Assembly (NCBI RefSeq): GCF_000406925.1
Contig: NZ_KE136347.1
Span: 689,809-753,808 of the forward strand
Direction of reading: 5' to 3'
Source of the DNA: Enterococcus columbae DSM 7374 = ATCC 51263
GTDB lineage: Bacteria > Bacillota > Bacilli > Lactobacillales > Enterococcaceae
DNA length: 64,000 bases
A program made the position numbers and the translations under genes. The notes below the pieces were generated by a model. That model made no database searches and was not told the origin of the DNA. It saw only the letters and a program-made list of their open reading frames with translations. Below are positions 35,668-44,383 of this stretch, in pieces (the first letter of the stretch is position 1; every line of letters starts with the position of its first letter).

Positions 35668-36078
35668 TTAAATAAGTATGCCTTGGCAATGATCTATTTC
35701 GTGTTGAATAATTTGAGCGGTAAAATCAGTAAAAGTCATCCGCTGCTTTTTAAATTGTCGGTCGAAAAAGACCACTTCAATTTTAGCAAAGCGCGTGGTT
35801 GAACGAACCCCCACCAATGATAAACAGCCTTCTTCTGTTTCAAATGGACCCTCTTTTTTGACAATTTTTGGGTTAAACATCACTAATGGCCCAGCCGGTG
35901 TCGCACAAACAATGATTTGCTTATTAACCCCAATCATGTTGGCTGCTAACCCCACACAGCGCGCTTCATTTGCTTTTAAAGTATCAATTAAATCTTCAGC
36001 AACCGCCATATCCGCTTTAGTCGCTAAGACACTTGGCTGCTGTAAAAAGAATATATCTTTAACAATTGGTCGAATCAT
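35668..36078 (-). CDS. Small peptide deformylase homologue
   Basis: 136 residues from ATG 36078 (homologues begin MIRPIVKD). Motif 2 EEGCLSL and motif 3 QHEIDHCQGILI keep the metal ligands Cys and two His and the catalytic Glu. Motif 1 reads GLAANMIG instead of GxGLAAxQ, replacing the Gln that contacts the formyl group. The same variant occurs in the PRK09218-type small homologues. Activity on N-formyl-methionine is uncertain; the main deformylase would be elsewhere. It overlaps the end of the PH-domain gene by 20 bases. Confidence 0.8.
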   Translation of the reverse strand: MIRPIVKDIFFLQQPSVLATKADMAVAEDLIDTLKANEARCVGLAANMIGVNKQIIVCATPAGPLVMFNPKIVKKEGPFETEEGCLSLVGVRSTTRFAKIEVVFFDRQFKKQRMTFTDFTAQIIQHEIDHCQGILI

Positions 36079-37561
36079 CGAAAATAGCACGTTCCTTTCT
36101 TTTTAAACGATAAAAACTTGAAATCTCATCGATTGCTTCAAGTGGTAAGTAGCTTAACTGGCTAGAAAAATCCCCATTCCCCGCTTTAACGCTAATTTTA
36201 CAATGAGCGAATTTTTTAGGATACAGCCAACGTGAGGTACGAATTTCTAGACTTTGAATATTTTTACGTTGAACTATCACTTTTTGACATTCAGCTAAAT
36301 GTATCTGCTGAAAGCACAATAGCTTGCTACTCATCCCATACGCTTGTAGCTTGCTTTGAAAAGAAGCATAAATCATCGATAAGGCTAGTAAAATAGCGAT
36401 GCTTAGAAGCAGCCACCACCAGGCAAAATCAAAAATTAGATACAAACCAACCGGTAAAACAACAGCAAATAATTTAAAACGCGTAAAATACCATAAACGC
36501 TGCTCTTTAACTGACTGCAAGTCAAATTCGTCAGCATATTCAGGAACGAACTGGCTTAAATACTGCTGAAGCTTCGCTGTAGGAATAAGCGGTAATAAAT
36601 AGGGCTGATTCGTTTGCGCTGATTTTTCATCGGCTTGTTTTTCCTGACCGCCTGCAAGCAATAAATCTACACTTACTAAACCCAGCATATGGCTAATGAT
36701 GCCTTGCTTGATTCGAATTCCTTGAATTTTATTAGCGGGGATTACTTGCGATTTTTGTTCAATTAACCCATGCTCAATTCGCAGGGCATCATTATTTTCC
36801 TGATAAATACTAAAATTAGCGTATTGTAAAATCGTTTTGCCAATCGATAAAATCGCAAAAAGAACATACAATAAAACAAATAAAAGCACCGTAATCATCC
36901 AAATCAATTCACTAACCTGGCCAAATAATTGTTCTTGTAAAGGCTCAGGAATCACCTCTAAAAGCGCAAACATGAAAATAATCGGCGTAAATAGACTTAG
37001 TTCTGTCAGGGCAAATACCAGTAATTCCCTGGCAGATAGACTGTATAGGGCTTTTTTTGAAGAATGCGTTCCACTCAGACTTTTACCATATCCTTGTTTA
37101 CGATAATTTTCCAATTCTTCATACAAACTTTGTGGAACGAAGGGTAAATCAATTTCGGCTTCATTCCCTGAACTAGCGGCAGTTTCAATCATTAAACGAA
37201 CTAAGCCTAAGGGAATCATAATAATCCATTGCTGCTGTTTAATGGTCTGTATGCGCTCATAAGGGATAATCAATTCTTGCTTTTTGAATATTCCCTTACG
37301 AAAAATAAACGATTCCGCAGTCAATTCATAAGTTTGAGTGAAATAACATAAAAGATGATAAATAAAAAAGAGCAAAAATATACCCACAGCTGCCAATAAG
37401 CAATAAAAATAGAATCGTGCATCTTTTGAAAAACTCAAATCCTTTTTCAAAAGATTGCCGACGATTACAACTAAAAAAAGCTGCCAAACGCTGCGGATAT
37501 AGGATTTTAACGGGGCAAAAAGCAGGTACCATTTAGAATAGCGCTTGAGCCTAGACATCAT
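36059..37561 (-). CDS. PH-domain membrane protein (YdbT-like)
   Basis: 500 residues. Membrane pairs alternate with bacterial PH (bPH2/DUF304) domains. The first PH segment follows about residue 75 (YELTAESFIFRKGIFKKQELIIPYERIQTI), a second follows residue 260 (IYQENNDALRIEHGLIEQKSQVIPANKIQGI) and a third follows residue 400. This is the YdbT architecture; in Bacillus YdbS-YdbT contribute to tolerance of heterologous bacteriocins. It starts on overlapping ATGATG at the end of the YdbS-like gene. Confidence 0.88.
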   Translation of the reverse strand: MMSRLKRYSKWYLLFAPLKSYIRSVWQLFLVVIVGNLLKKDLSFSKDARFYFYCLLAAVGIFLLFFIYHLLCYFTQTYELTAESFIFRKGIFKKQELIIPYERIQTIKQQQWIIMIPLGLVRLMIETAASSGNEAEIDLPFVPQSLYEELENYRKQGYGKSLSGTHSSKKALYSLSARELLVFALTELSLFTPIIFMFALLEVIPEPLQEQLFGQVSELIWMITVLLFVLLYVLFAILSIGKTILQYANFSIYQENNDALRIEHGLIEQKSQVIPANKIQGIRIKQGIISHMLGLVSVDLLLAGGQEKQADEKSAQTNQPYLLPLIPTAKLQQYLSQFVPEYADEFDLQSVKEQRLWYFTRFKLFAVVLPVGLYLIFDFAWWWLLLSIAILLALSMIYASFQSKLQAYGMSSKLLCFQQIHLAECQKVIVQRKNIQSLEIRTSRWLYPKKFAHCKISVKAGNGDFSSQLSYLPLEAIDEISSFYRLKRKERAIFDDSTNC

Positions 37562-38048
37562 CCGCCACCTGCCTAATCATTTCAATGATTTGTTGCCGTA
37601 ATTGTTGAGCTGTTTGCACCTCTAAACCTAAAATTCGATGCTTAGTCGCCGCCGTATGAATCACTAAGCCCATCAAATTTTCCTGGCGTAAAAACGGCCC
37701 TTGCTCCGTTTCAATATGTTGAATACGTTGTAACGGCACATAGGTTGTAGAACGAAAGATAAACCCCTGTTGAAAGGCTAAATCCTCTTTGGCCAATTCA
37801 TAGCGATGAAAAGTATAGCGATAAGGAATCAACAAAAAATCAATCAGCAAGATAATGACGGTTAGCCCCAAATAAATAAGCGTACCATAAAACAACCATT
37901 GATGATGCCAAAAAAATTGATAGCTACCAAGAGATAGTCCCCCAATGAACAAAGCAACCACCATCTTACATAACCAAGTCTTACGCCAAACACGTTTAAT
38001 GGCTACCGGCATTTTTTGACTAAGTAATGGATAGTTCACCTGCAACAC
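37551..38048 (-). CDS. PH-domain membrane protein (YdbS-like)
   Basis: 165 residues. Two membrane segments at about 30-75 are followed by one bPH2 domain (YRYTFHRYELAKEDLAFQQG ... VPLQRIQHIETEQG). It is the usual small partner encoded directly before YdbT, and the two reading frames overlap by 11 bases, so they are translated together. Confidence 0.87.
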   Translation of the reverse strand: MLQVNYPLLSQKMPVAIKRVWRKTWLCKMVVALFIGGLSLGSYQFFWHHQWLFYGTLIYLGLTVIILLIDFLLIPYRYTFHRYELAKEDLAFQQGFIFRSTTYVPLQRIQHIETEQGPFLRQENLMGLVIHTAATKHRILGLEVQTAQQLRQQIIEMIRQVADDV

Positions 38049-38090
38049 CTTCTTTCAAAAATTTGTTATTAAAATTAACCAACTATTGTT

Positions 38091-38579
38091 CTAAAATAGC
38101 GTACTAACAGAACGATCATTATCCTTTTGCGCATCAATTGCTAAGACTAACATCACGACATATAACGCATCACTATCTTGATAGACCTCAATTTTGTAAC
38201 AATCCGTCCATTGCCAAACATCCTTACTAATCGTAGCAACGATTTCTTGATTGGCATCTAACACTTGATACTCCCACTCGAAAATATCTCCCTTAACTTC
38301 CCAGTTGTTAAAATCAACGACAAAATGCGGCTTAAAAAAAGTCACTTCTTTTTTTACACTGCCAATTACTTGATTGGCTACGATTAACTCAAATTCAGGC
38401 ACGAATAACCGAATCTTTTCTTTGACCTGACCGATGATTTGTCCTTGTTGATTTAGTAACGAAAATTGATGACCAAAAGCTAATTTACCTTCAACCTGAT
38501 ACACCGTTTGTTGATTCTCATCGTAAATCTCATAGCTATCCAACCAAGAAAACAGCCGTTGTTTGAAATATAACTTCAT
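38091..38579 (-). CDS. LURP-one-related / Tubby-like fold protein (YxjI-like)
   Basis: 162 residues of regular beta strands: MKLYFKQRLFSWLDSYEIYD, YQVEGKLAFGHQFSLLNQQG, VVDFNNWEVKGDIFEWEYQV. This is the DUF567/LURP-one family with the phospholipid-scramblase/Tubby C-terminal barrel. It may bind lipid or act as a scaffold; function is unknown in bacteria. It lies 42 bases upstream of the PH-domain pair in the same direction. Confidence 0.85.
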   Translation of the reverse strand: MKLYFKQRLFSWLDSYEIYDENQQTVYQVEGKLAFGHQFSLLNQQGQIIGQVKEKIRLFVPEFELIVANQVIGSVKKEVTFFKPHFVVDFNNWEVKGDIFEWEYQVLDANQEIVATISKDVWQWTDCYKIEVYQDSDALYVVMLVLAIDAQKDNDRSVSTLF

Positions 38580-38679
38580 TTCCTCGCTCCTCCCAGATTA
38601 AAATTGAAAACCTTTTTACAATTAATTTCTAATCAATCTCTTATATGTTATACTAAAGGAAAAAGATTGGAGATACAAG

Positions 38680-39306
38680 ATGATAAATACAATTATTTTT
38701 GACATGGGCAACGTATTGATTGAATGGAATCCTACACGTTTTATTCAAGAAATGGAACATGATCCTGCTCGCCAAGAAAAAATTGTTCAGGCCATCTTTT
38801 CTTCAGGTATATGGGAAAAACAAGATGACGGCAGCCTAAGTATTGCAAAAGCTTGCCAAAAAAGCCAAGCACTATTAGATGCTAGTTATCATCAAGCCAT
38901 TGAACAAATGTATTATTATTGGCAGAATTATACAACAGCCTACAACGAGATACAAAATTATGCTGTAAAGCTTCATCAACTTGGTTACCAGCTATATGTG
39001 CTTTCTAATACCTCTAGGGTTTATTATACCTTAAAACAGGCTGGATTATTGCCGATTGATCAGCTGCTTTCTGGTAAAATCCTTTCTTTTGAAGAAAAAA
39101 TCGTCAAACCTGATACGCAAATCTACCAACTCCTGCTTAAACGTTATCAGCTAATTCCTGAGCAATGTGTTTTTTTAGATGATGTTCCTAAAAATATCGA
39201 AGCCGCCCAAAAAGTAAATATCCATGGCTTGCTAGTGAAAAATGAGCAACAAGCCCTGCATGATTTACAAGCCCTTTTAAAACACCAAGGGAAATATGGG
39301 GGATGA
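38680..39306 (+). CDS. HAD-IA family hydrolase (YihX-like)
   Basis: 208 residues. Motif I IIFDMGNVLIEWNP (DxGNVL variant), helical C1 cap, motif II LSNTSRVYY, Lys in EEKIVKPDTQIY and motif IV FLDDVPKNIEAA. The GNVL variant is typical for YihX/alpha-D-glucose-1-phosphate phosphatase-like members. Substrate unknown. Ribosome site GGAG. Single gene with a terminator. Confidence 0.87.
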   Translation: MINTIIFDMGNVLIEWNPTRFIQEMEHDPARQEKIVQAIFSSGIWEKQDDGSLSIAKACQKSQALLDASYHQAIEQMYYYWQNYTTAYNEIQNYAVKLHQLGYQLYVLSNTSRVYYTLKQAGLLPIDQLLSGKILSFEEKIVKPDTQIYQLLLKRYQLIPEQCVFLDDVPKNIEAAQKVNIHGLLVKNEQQALHDLQALLKHQGKYGG

Positions 39307-39316
39307 AATAAAGAGC

Positions 39317-39369
39317 AAAAAACATGACAAACCTAATCAGCGTTTTCGCTAAAGGTTGTCATGTTTTTT
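39317..39369. terminator. Bidirectional terminator
   Basis: AAAAAACATGACAA..CCT / AGG..TTGTCATGTTTTTT stem between the convergent HAD and VOC genes. Confidence 0.88.
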
Positions 39370-39372
39370 CTA

Positions 39373-39756
39373 CTAAACGGTTAATTCAATTAGATTCTCT
39401 TCAATAGCTACAACACAGCTTTCATAGTAGCCATCACCGGTTGTTCTTGGACCACTGAGTATTTCATAGCCGTCTTGTTTTAATTGCTGTGTCAGTTGAT
39501 CCACTTTTTCCTTACTACCAAGACTAAAAGCTAAATGAATGAAGCCAGTTCGAACAAAGCTTTTCTTAGCATCCTCCATTTGCGCTTTATGCATAATCTC
39601 TAAGCGCGCACCATCGCTAAAGGTCAAAAAATATGAAGAAAAACCCGTCTTCGGATTATGATATCGTTCATTTGACGTGGCTTTGAAATAATACTCAAAA
39701 AACTGCTTGGTCCGCTCTAGATCATTAACATACATTGCAACATGTTCAATTTTCAT
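39373..39756 (-). CDS. VOC-superfamily (glyoxalase/bleomycin-resistance-like) protein
   Basis: 127 residues. Starts MKIEHVAMYVNDLERTKQFF, contains GARLEIMHKA and GFIHLAFSLG and ends ENLIELTV, giving the His/Glu/His/Glu pattern of a metal-binding VOC dimer. Substrate unknown. Its start overlaps the end of the GNAT gene by 11 bases, so the two are cotranslated. Confidence 0.83.
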   Translation of the reverse strand: MKIEHVAMYVNDLERTKQFFEYYFKATSNERYHNPKTGFSSYFLTFSDGARLEIMHKAQMEDAKKSFVRTGFIHLAFSLGSKEKVDQLTQQLKQDGYEILSGPRTTGDGYYESCVVAIEENLIELTV

Positions 39757-40303
39757 TCCAATCCCTGCCTTGTTGCCATTGTTCTTTCGTAATTGCTAAA
39801 TAATGTTCCGTTTTTTGGGCAGCTAAAGGGGCAATATACACCTCTTCAGTATGCTGGAAATGGAAACCACATTTTTCCAAGGCTCGCTGTGAATTGTGAT
39901 TACCTGCAAAATAACCCGCCCACAAGCTTTCAATTTCCAGTGTCTCAAAGGCATACGTTTGTAAACAACGAATAGCTTCCGGTATCAACCCTTGCCCCCA
40001 AAAGCTAGGCGCCAACCAATAACCAATCTCCCTTTCGTACTTGGCAGATTTTGCCCCTTCATAACGCGCTGGCATTAGGCTGATGCTACCAATCAACGCC
40101 TTGGTCGACTGATCACAAATTGCAAAGCTTAATGGATCATCAACAAAAAAGTTTTCAATAACCTCTAGACTTTCAGCCACACTTTCATGTGGATTCCATC
40201 CAGCATTTGGTCCAATTAACGGATTTTTGGCTAATGCATATAAATCGGCTGCATCTGTTCTAAGCCAAGGCCTTAGAATAAGTCGTTTCGTCTCAAATTG
40301 CAC
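39746..40303 (-). CDS. GNAT-family N-acetyltransferase, RimJ/RimL type
   Basis: 185 residues. Begins VQFETKRLILRPWLRTDAAD (GTG start), then EIGYWLAPSFWGQGLIPEAI (acetyl-CoA loop WGQGLIPEA) and NHNSQRALEKCGF. This is the ribosomal-protein/amino-acid alanine acetyltransferase-like branch. Substrate unknown. Ribosome site GGAAGTG precedes the GTG. Confidence 0.85.
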   Translation of the reverse strand: MQFETKRLILRPWLRTDAADLYALAKNPLIGPNAGWNPHESVAESLEVIENFFVDDPLSFAICDQSTKALIGSISLMPARYEGAKSAKYEREIGYWLAPSFWGQGLIPEAIRCLQTYAFETLEIESLWAGYFAGNHNSQRALEKCGFHFQHTEEVYIAPLAAQKTEHYLAITKEQWQQGRDWNEN

Positions 40304-40437
40304 ACAATCACTTCCAATCTAGAACTAGTTGTTTAAAGTATAACAGTTTCATCAGCTTACGCAAGAAAAATATAAGCGTTTGCCTAAATATCTAACTTTA
40401 GCACTTAGCGATACACTAACTTAAGTAGTTTTGCGAA

Positions 40438-41073
40438 TTATTTTTGATACTGGCTAATTTCATCTAAAAATTCACGATATTCTTCCTCAGTATAATGAAA
40501 AATCAACTGCTCTTTAGTTGGATATTTTAAATTTGGCTTTAAAAAACTTTCATCTATAGGATAATTCATATATCGCAACACTGCCTCAGCAAACTCCTGA
40601 TAATACATACCGATACCTGTAATTAATCGCTCATCTGTTTCCACCGGCTCGTGTGTAAAGTTCTCCTTTTCCATAAAGTCAAAAAATGCTATTTGTTGCA
40701 TAAACAAACCACCTGTATATCTTTTCCCTTCTAGCAATCCAGCTTTTCCAAGTAAAAGTGGAGTAGAAGAAATTGCAGCAAAAACAGTTGGCCCCCCTTT
40801 ACCTTTACTAAGAAATTCAATCAGAGTATCATCAAATATGCCAGATAGCGGATTCGTCGAGCCAGGGATGATAATACAATCATAGTCTGTTATTTCTATT
40901 TCTTGGATAAGCTTAGTCGGATAAGTTGGCAACCCCTCTCCTGTTAAATAGCAGCTATTTTCACTCGCAATATAGTCAATTTTTTCATTAAACCAAATAG
41001 CTAGCGTAGCGGTTATACAGGTAATTTCTTGTAACGAATAATTGGGATATAACACAACAGCGAATTTTTTCAT
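40438..41073 (-). CDS. DJ-1/PfpI-family protein lacking the nucleophile cysteine
   Basis: 211 residues. The fold is recognisable from KKFAVVLYPNYSLQEI, TDYDCIIIPGS and the nucleophile-elbow region FAAISSTPLLLGKAGLLEGK. The invariant elbow Cys (A-I-C-x-G/A-P) is Ser here, and the acid at the Glu position (near residue 16) is also E. Amidase, protease or glyoxalase activity by the usual mechanism is therefore unlikely; a binding or non-enzymatic role is possible. Ribosome site GAGGAGGGG. Confidence 0.75.
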   Translation of the reverse strand: MKKFAVVLYPNYSLQEITCITATLAIWFNEKIDYIASENSCYLTGEGLPTYPTKLIQEIEITDYDCIIIPGSTNPLSGIFDDTLIEFLSKGKGGPTVFAAISSTPLLLGKAGLLEGKRYTGGLFMQQIAFFDFMEKENFTHEPVETDERLITGIGMYYQEFAEAVLRYMNYPIDESFLKPNLKYPTKEQLIFHYTEEEYREFLDEISQYQK

Positions 41074-41143
41074 CTAAACCCCTCCTCGCAAAAACAAAAG
41101 CATCACAGTATTTTTAATCTAAGCTTTCGTTACATCAATTGGA

Positions 41144-41743
41144 TTAAAAATGCTGCACAAACCAAAACGGAAAATATAAAAAGCATTGACCTAAATAGCC
41201 TAAAAAAATGACCTGCCAAGGATGGATTGATAGCCCTTCTTTTAATTGAACCACCCGATTAATACCGATTTTCCAAACTAAAAAGCCGATAAATGTCCCC
41301 AAGGTATTGGCAATCAGATCATCCACATCGCTAATTCTCGTATTTAATAATTGCGTCACTTCGATAAATAATGAAAAAAGTAACCCCATACCGACTGCTT
41401 TCAAGATATTCCGATAGCGTGGAAATAGTACGGGTAGCAATAAACCAAATGGTACACACATAACCACATTTAACATAAAGCTACGACCAAGCTGATAAAA
41501 TGGCTTTGCTTGAACGAATAAATATTGAATCCAAAAGCTTTCCACTCCACCCTTTGGCGCATAGACAATATCGCTTAAGGTGCCAATACCAGTTACATCA
41601 AACACGGACCAAATATAGCCTCCAAAAATCAAAAGATAAAAGAAGTCTCTCTTTTTAAAGCGATTGCGTTTAAAAATAAATAAGTAAATAAAAATCGGCA
41701 TAAAAAAGCAAAATAAGCTATAAAGAATAATCTTAATTCCCAT
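41144..41743 (-). CDS. VanZ-family membrane protein
   Basis: 199 residues, about five membrane segments. VanZ-type signature: LNVVMCVPFGLLLPVLFP, SLFIEVTQLLNTRISDVDDL and ANTLGTFIGFLVW. Members confer low-level teicoplanin/glycopeptide tolerance in some settings; most are uncharacterised. Ribosome site AGGTG. It precedes no recognisable van genes. Confidence 0.85.
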   Translation of the reverse strand: MGIKIILYSLFCFFMPIFIYLFIFKRNRFKKRDFFYLLIFGGYIWSVFDVTGIGTLSDIVYAPKGGVESFWIQYLFVQAKPFYQLGRSFMLNVVMCVPFGLLLPVLFPRYRNILKAVGMGLLFSLFIEVTQLLNTRISDVDDLIANTLGTFIGFLVWKIGINRVVQLKEGLSIHPWQVIFLGYLGQCFLYFPFWFVQHF

Positions 41744-41774
41744 CCTCTTTCACCTCACAATGTGTTTTATTGCT

Positions 41775-42257
41775 TTAAGCCAAATATTCCTCGGTTGCTT
41801 TTCTTGTTTCAAATACGATAATCTCTTTATTTTGTCGGTATTTGTCTAACAGCTTCCAAATGGCTGGTCTTTGCACAACTGGAAAATCTAAAATCCATTG
41901 TTGAAATTCTGCAGCAAATTCCTGCTCAATCCACGGCATATCCTCACGAGGCTGGCCAATACGCTGCTTCACGCTCTCAAAGCACACTTCACTAGGTAGG
42001 TCTAAGAAAAATACCGTATCACAAGCAGCCAAACGTAACTCCAAGGTATTTAGGTAATTTCCATCGATAATCCAGCATGCTTGCTTTGTAATTGCCTTTT
42101 GAGCCTCAATGAATTCATCCATTGTAATCGTCGTTTGATCAGCACGATGCCACAGCTGATCTAAATAATACAGAGGTAATTGTAATTTATCGCGCAGTTT
42201 TCGTGCAAAGGTACTCTTGCCTGCCCCCGGACAGCCAATTACAACAATCTTTTGCAT
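41775..42257 (-). CDS. P-loop NTPase, adenylate-kinase-like (topology modulation/FlaR type)
   Basis: 160 residues. Walker A VIGCPGAGKSTFARKL lies at the N-terminus; LYYLDQLWHRADQTT, the WIIDGNYLNTLE segment and a lid-like RIGQPRED follow. It belongs to the small kinase-like family often labelled DNA topology modulation protein; the true substrate is not known. Ribosome site GGGAGGA. Confidence 0.82.
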   Translation of the reverse strand: MQKIVVIGCPGAGKSTFARKLRDKLQLPLYYLDQLWHRADQTTITMDEFIEAQKAITKQACWIIDGNYLNTLELRLAACDTVFFLDLPSEVCFESVKQRIGQPREDMPWIEQEFAAEFQQWILDFPVVQRPAIWKLLDKYRQNKEIIVFETRKATEEYLA

Positions 42258-42331
42258 TTCTTATCCTCCCAACTTCCAAAGTAAGCTATCTAACGCTTAC
42301 CTTCCAAACTCTTCTTACTCATATCTTAACA

Positions 42332-42362
42332 AAAAAAACGTTTGAATAGACTATCCAAACGC
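42332..42362 (-). terminator. Terminator after the HIT gene
   Basis: CGTTTG / CAAACG stem with an 11-base loop and an eight-base T-run on the minus strand. Confidence 0.8.
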
Positions 42363-42370
42363 CAAAAAAT

Positions 42371-42829
42371 TTAAATTAATTGATTTAATTCTAAAAGCAA
42401 CTGCGCTTTTAAGACTGACAGCTTTTCCTTATTGGGCTTCGTTTTTTCTGCATACATTTTTTCAAAAGGTAACCACCATACCGGCCCTCTACCATTTTGA
42501 CCAAATTCACCTAAATCACCACTTCTTCTAGGAAATAGATGCCAATGCACGTGACTTTCTCCATTGCCTAATAATTCAATATTCATTTTATCTGCTTGAA
42601 AAGCTTGTGCGACCGCTTGTTGTACTAAGCTCATCTCAACCAAAAACTGCTGTTTAAATTCATCAGATAATTCATGTAGCTCATTGACATGATTTTTACA
42701 TAAAAATAAAGTATATCCTTCAAAAAACTGATGATCTCCTATGACTACATAACCTGTCTTTAATTCTTTGACAAAATATGGATTAATGCCTTGCTTTATT
42801 TCATCAATACGCTCACAAATAAAACACAT
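42371..42829 (-). CDS. HIT-family protein
   Basis: 152 residues. The catalytic histidine triad is in ESHVHWHLFPRR near residue 95, with an upstream CFICERI Cys pair. The C-terminal extension (WWLPFEKMYAEK) is typical of Firmicute HIT hydrolases acting on dinucleotides or nucleoside phosphoramidates. It follows the PfkB-type kinase gene by 12 bases, so the two are probably coexpressed. Confidence 0.88.
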   Translation of the reverse strand: MCFICERIDEIKQGINPYFVKELKTGYVVIGDHQFFEGYTLFLCKNHVNELHELSDEFKQQFLVEMSLVQQAVAQAFQADKMNIELLGNGESHVHWHLFPRRSGDLGEFGQNGRGPVWWLPFEKMYAEKTKPNKEKLSVLKAQLLLELNQLI

Positions 42830-42841
42830 ACTCTACTCCTA

Positions 42842-43741
42842 TTAAACATATGTTTTCAATCTACGTAATTTTTGATAGGTCTTGCTTTCTAATAAGCAGC
42901 CGGTCACCTGCACGACTTCTCCTGCCACTTGATTGGCGAATACTAGACTTTGGTGTAAATTCTTACCAGACAAAACACCTGCTAAAAAGCCGGCAGCATG
43001 ACTATCCCCAGCACCTAATGTATCACATACTGGTACCTTTTCTTGACTGACCCTTAGCCAAGTACCATTATAAGCAATGACGCCATCCGCGCCTAAAGTA
43101 ACTATAACTAAACTCTGAGTCCAACTATACAACCGTTCAATCGCTAGCTGCAATTCATTTTCACCACTCATCAGATAAGCTTCTTGCTCGTTTAAATGTA
43201 AAATTGGCTGATAACTCAGTAGTTTTTGACACCTTTTTGACGCAATTTTATCCACTCTAGGACCTGGACAAAAAACAATTTTTCCTGAGAAATTAGCCAA
43301 CGAATCCACTAAAGCCTCACCAGTCGGCTCTTCTACTTCCAGTCCACAAAGATACAGATAGCTATAACTAGCTAGATCATAGCTATCTAACCAAGCAGGC
43401 TGAAAGCGATACTCAACGCCATGATAAGATAGAAAACTGCGCTCACCATCCGCTTCGATAAAACAATAGCAGCAGCCATTGTCACCATCTACTCGCATCA
43501 CTGGTAACTGTTGTTTGGTTAATTCCTGTGCGACAAAATCCCCATACACGCCTTGACCAACAGGCGATAAAAAGTCAAAGTCAGCTCCTAAGCCTTTTAA
43601 AGTTGCGGCCACATTAAACGCACAGCCACCAATTTGCATTTTTTGCGCTTTAATCTGCACATCTGCCTCACGAGTTGGCAATCTATCTGTATATATGAAA
43701 CAATCACAAACCGAAGAACCTATAACTAAGCATTTACTCAT
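42842..43741 (-). CDS. PfkB-family carbohydrate/nucleoside kinase
   Basis: 299 residues. Ribokinase fold: N-terminal GSSVCDCFIY and KMQIGGCAFNVAATLKGLGA (GG with Asn), and the C-terminal PfkB signature DTLGAGDSHAAGFLAG with catalytic Asp. VCDCFIYTDRLP and the GDNGCCYCFIE lid strands suggest a sugar or pseudouridine-like substrate, not determined. Coupled to the HIT gene. Confidence 0.87.
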   Translation of the reverse strand: MSKCLVIGSSVCDCFIYTDRLPTREADVQIKAQKMQIGGCAFNVAATLKGLGADFDFLSPVGQGVYGDFVAQELTKQQLPVMRVDGDNGCCYCFIEADGERSFLSYHGVEYRFQPAWLDSYDLASYSYLYLCGLEVEEPTGEALVDSLANFSGKIVFCPGPRVDKIASKRCQKLLSYQPILHLNEQEAYLMSGENELQLAIERLYSWTQSLVIVTLGADGVIAYNGTWLRVSQEKVPVCDTLGAGDSHAAGFLAGVLSGKNLHQSLVFANQVAGEVVQVTGCLLESKTYQKLRRLKTYV

Positions 43742-43861
43742 TTTTATCTAGCCTCAATATCGTATATTTTATAAAAATTATAGGCTTATATTTCAGCTAA
43801 TTCAACAAATTCAAAACGAAATTGCTAAAAGAAAGTCATATTGTTCGTGTTTATTCAATGA

Positions 43862-44374
43862 TTATTTACTCGACGTTAAATCAAGCTGCATCATGATAAA
43901 ATCCAAATAGCGTTGATTCATTTTAAAAAATCTTGGTAGCTCACCAATTTTTTTAAAGCCAAATTTTTTATATAAATGAATCGCTGCTGCATTTTCACAA
44001 GCCACCTCTAATTCCAACAATTCTAGCTGTTCGACCTGCTTAGCATATGTAATTAAAACAGTTAATAAAGCGTTGCCCACACCTTGATTTTGATAATCGG
44101 CCAAAACACTAATCCCTAATGTTGCTCGATGCGCCATTTTTGTCTTTGGATAAATTTGCAGATTAATTAATCCGATAATCTTCTCCTCGAGCTTATAACA
44201 AAAATAGACCGTATTTGCGCTTGCTAATTGCTGAAGAATCGCTGGTTCAAATTCAGCCAAGCTAAGCGTTAAACCAGATGAATCAAAAGTTAGGTAATCG
44301 GTTTGTTTCGCAACTATATTTAGATACTGATATATTGCAGCAATATCCTGTTTTTTGACTAATTCTACGCTCAT
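43862..44374 (-). CDS. GNAT-family N-acetyltransferase
   Basis: 170 residues from ATG 44374 (AGGTG upstream). GNAT motifs are LGISVLADYQNQGVGNALL (QNQGVG loop) and CENAAAIHLYKKFGFKKIG. Typical of the RimI/Acetyltransf_1 group; substrate unknown. Starts within a dozen bases of the end of the next GNAT gene, so the two acetyltransferases form a pair. Confidence 0.86.
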   Translation of the reverse strand: MSVELVKKQDIAAIYQYLNIVAKQTDYLTFDSSGLTLSLAEFEPAILQQLASANTVYFCYKLEEKIIGLINLQIYPKTKMAHRATLGISVLADYQNQGVGNALLTVLITYAKQVEQLELLELEVACENAAAIHLYKKFGFKKIGELPRFFKMNQRYLDFIMMQLDLTSSK

Positions 44375-44383
44375 CGCTTTCAC

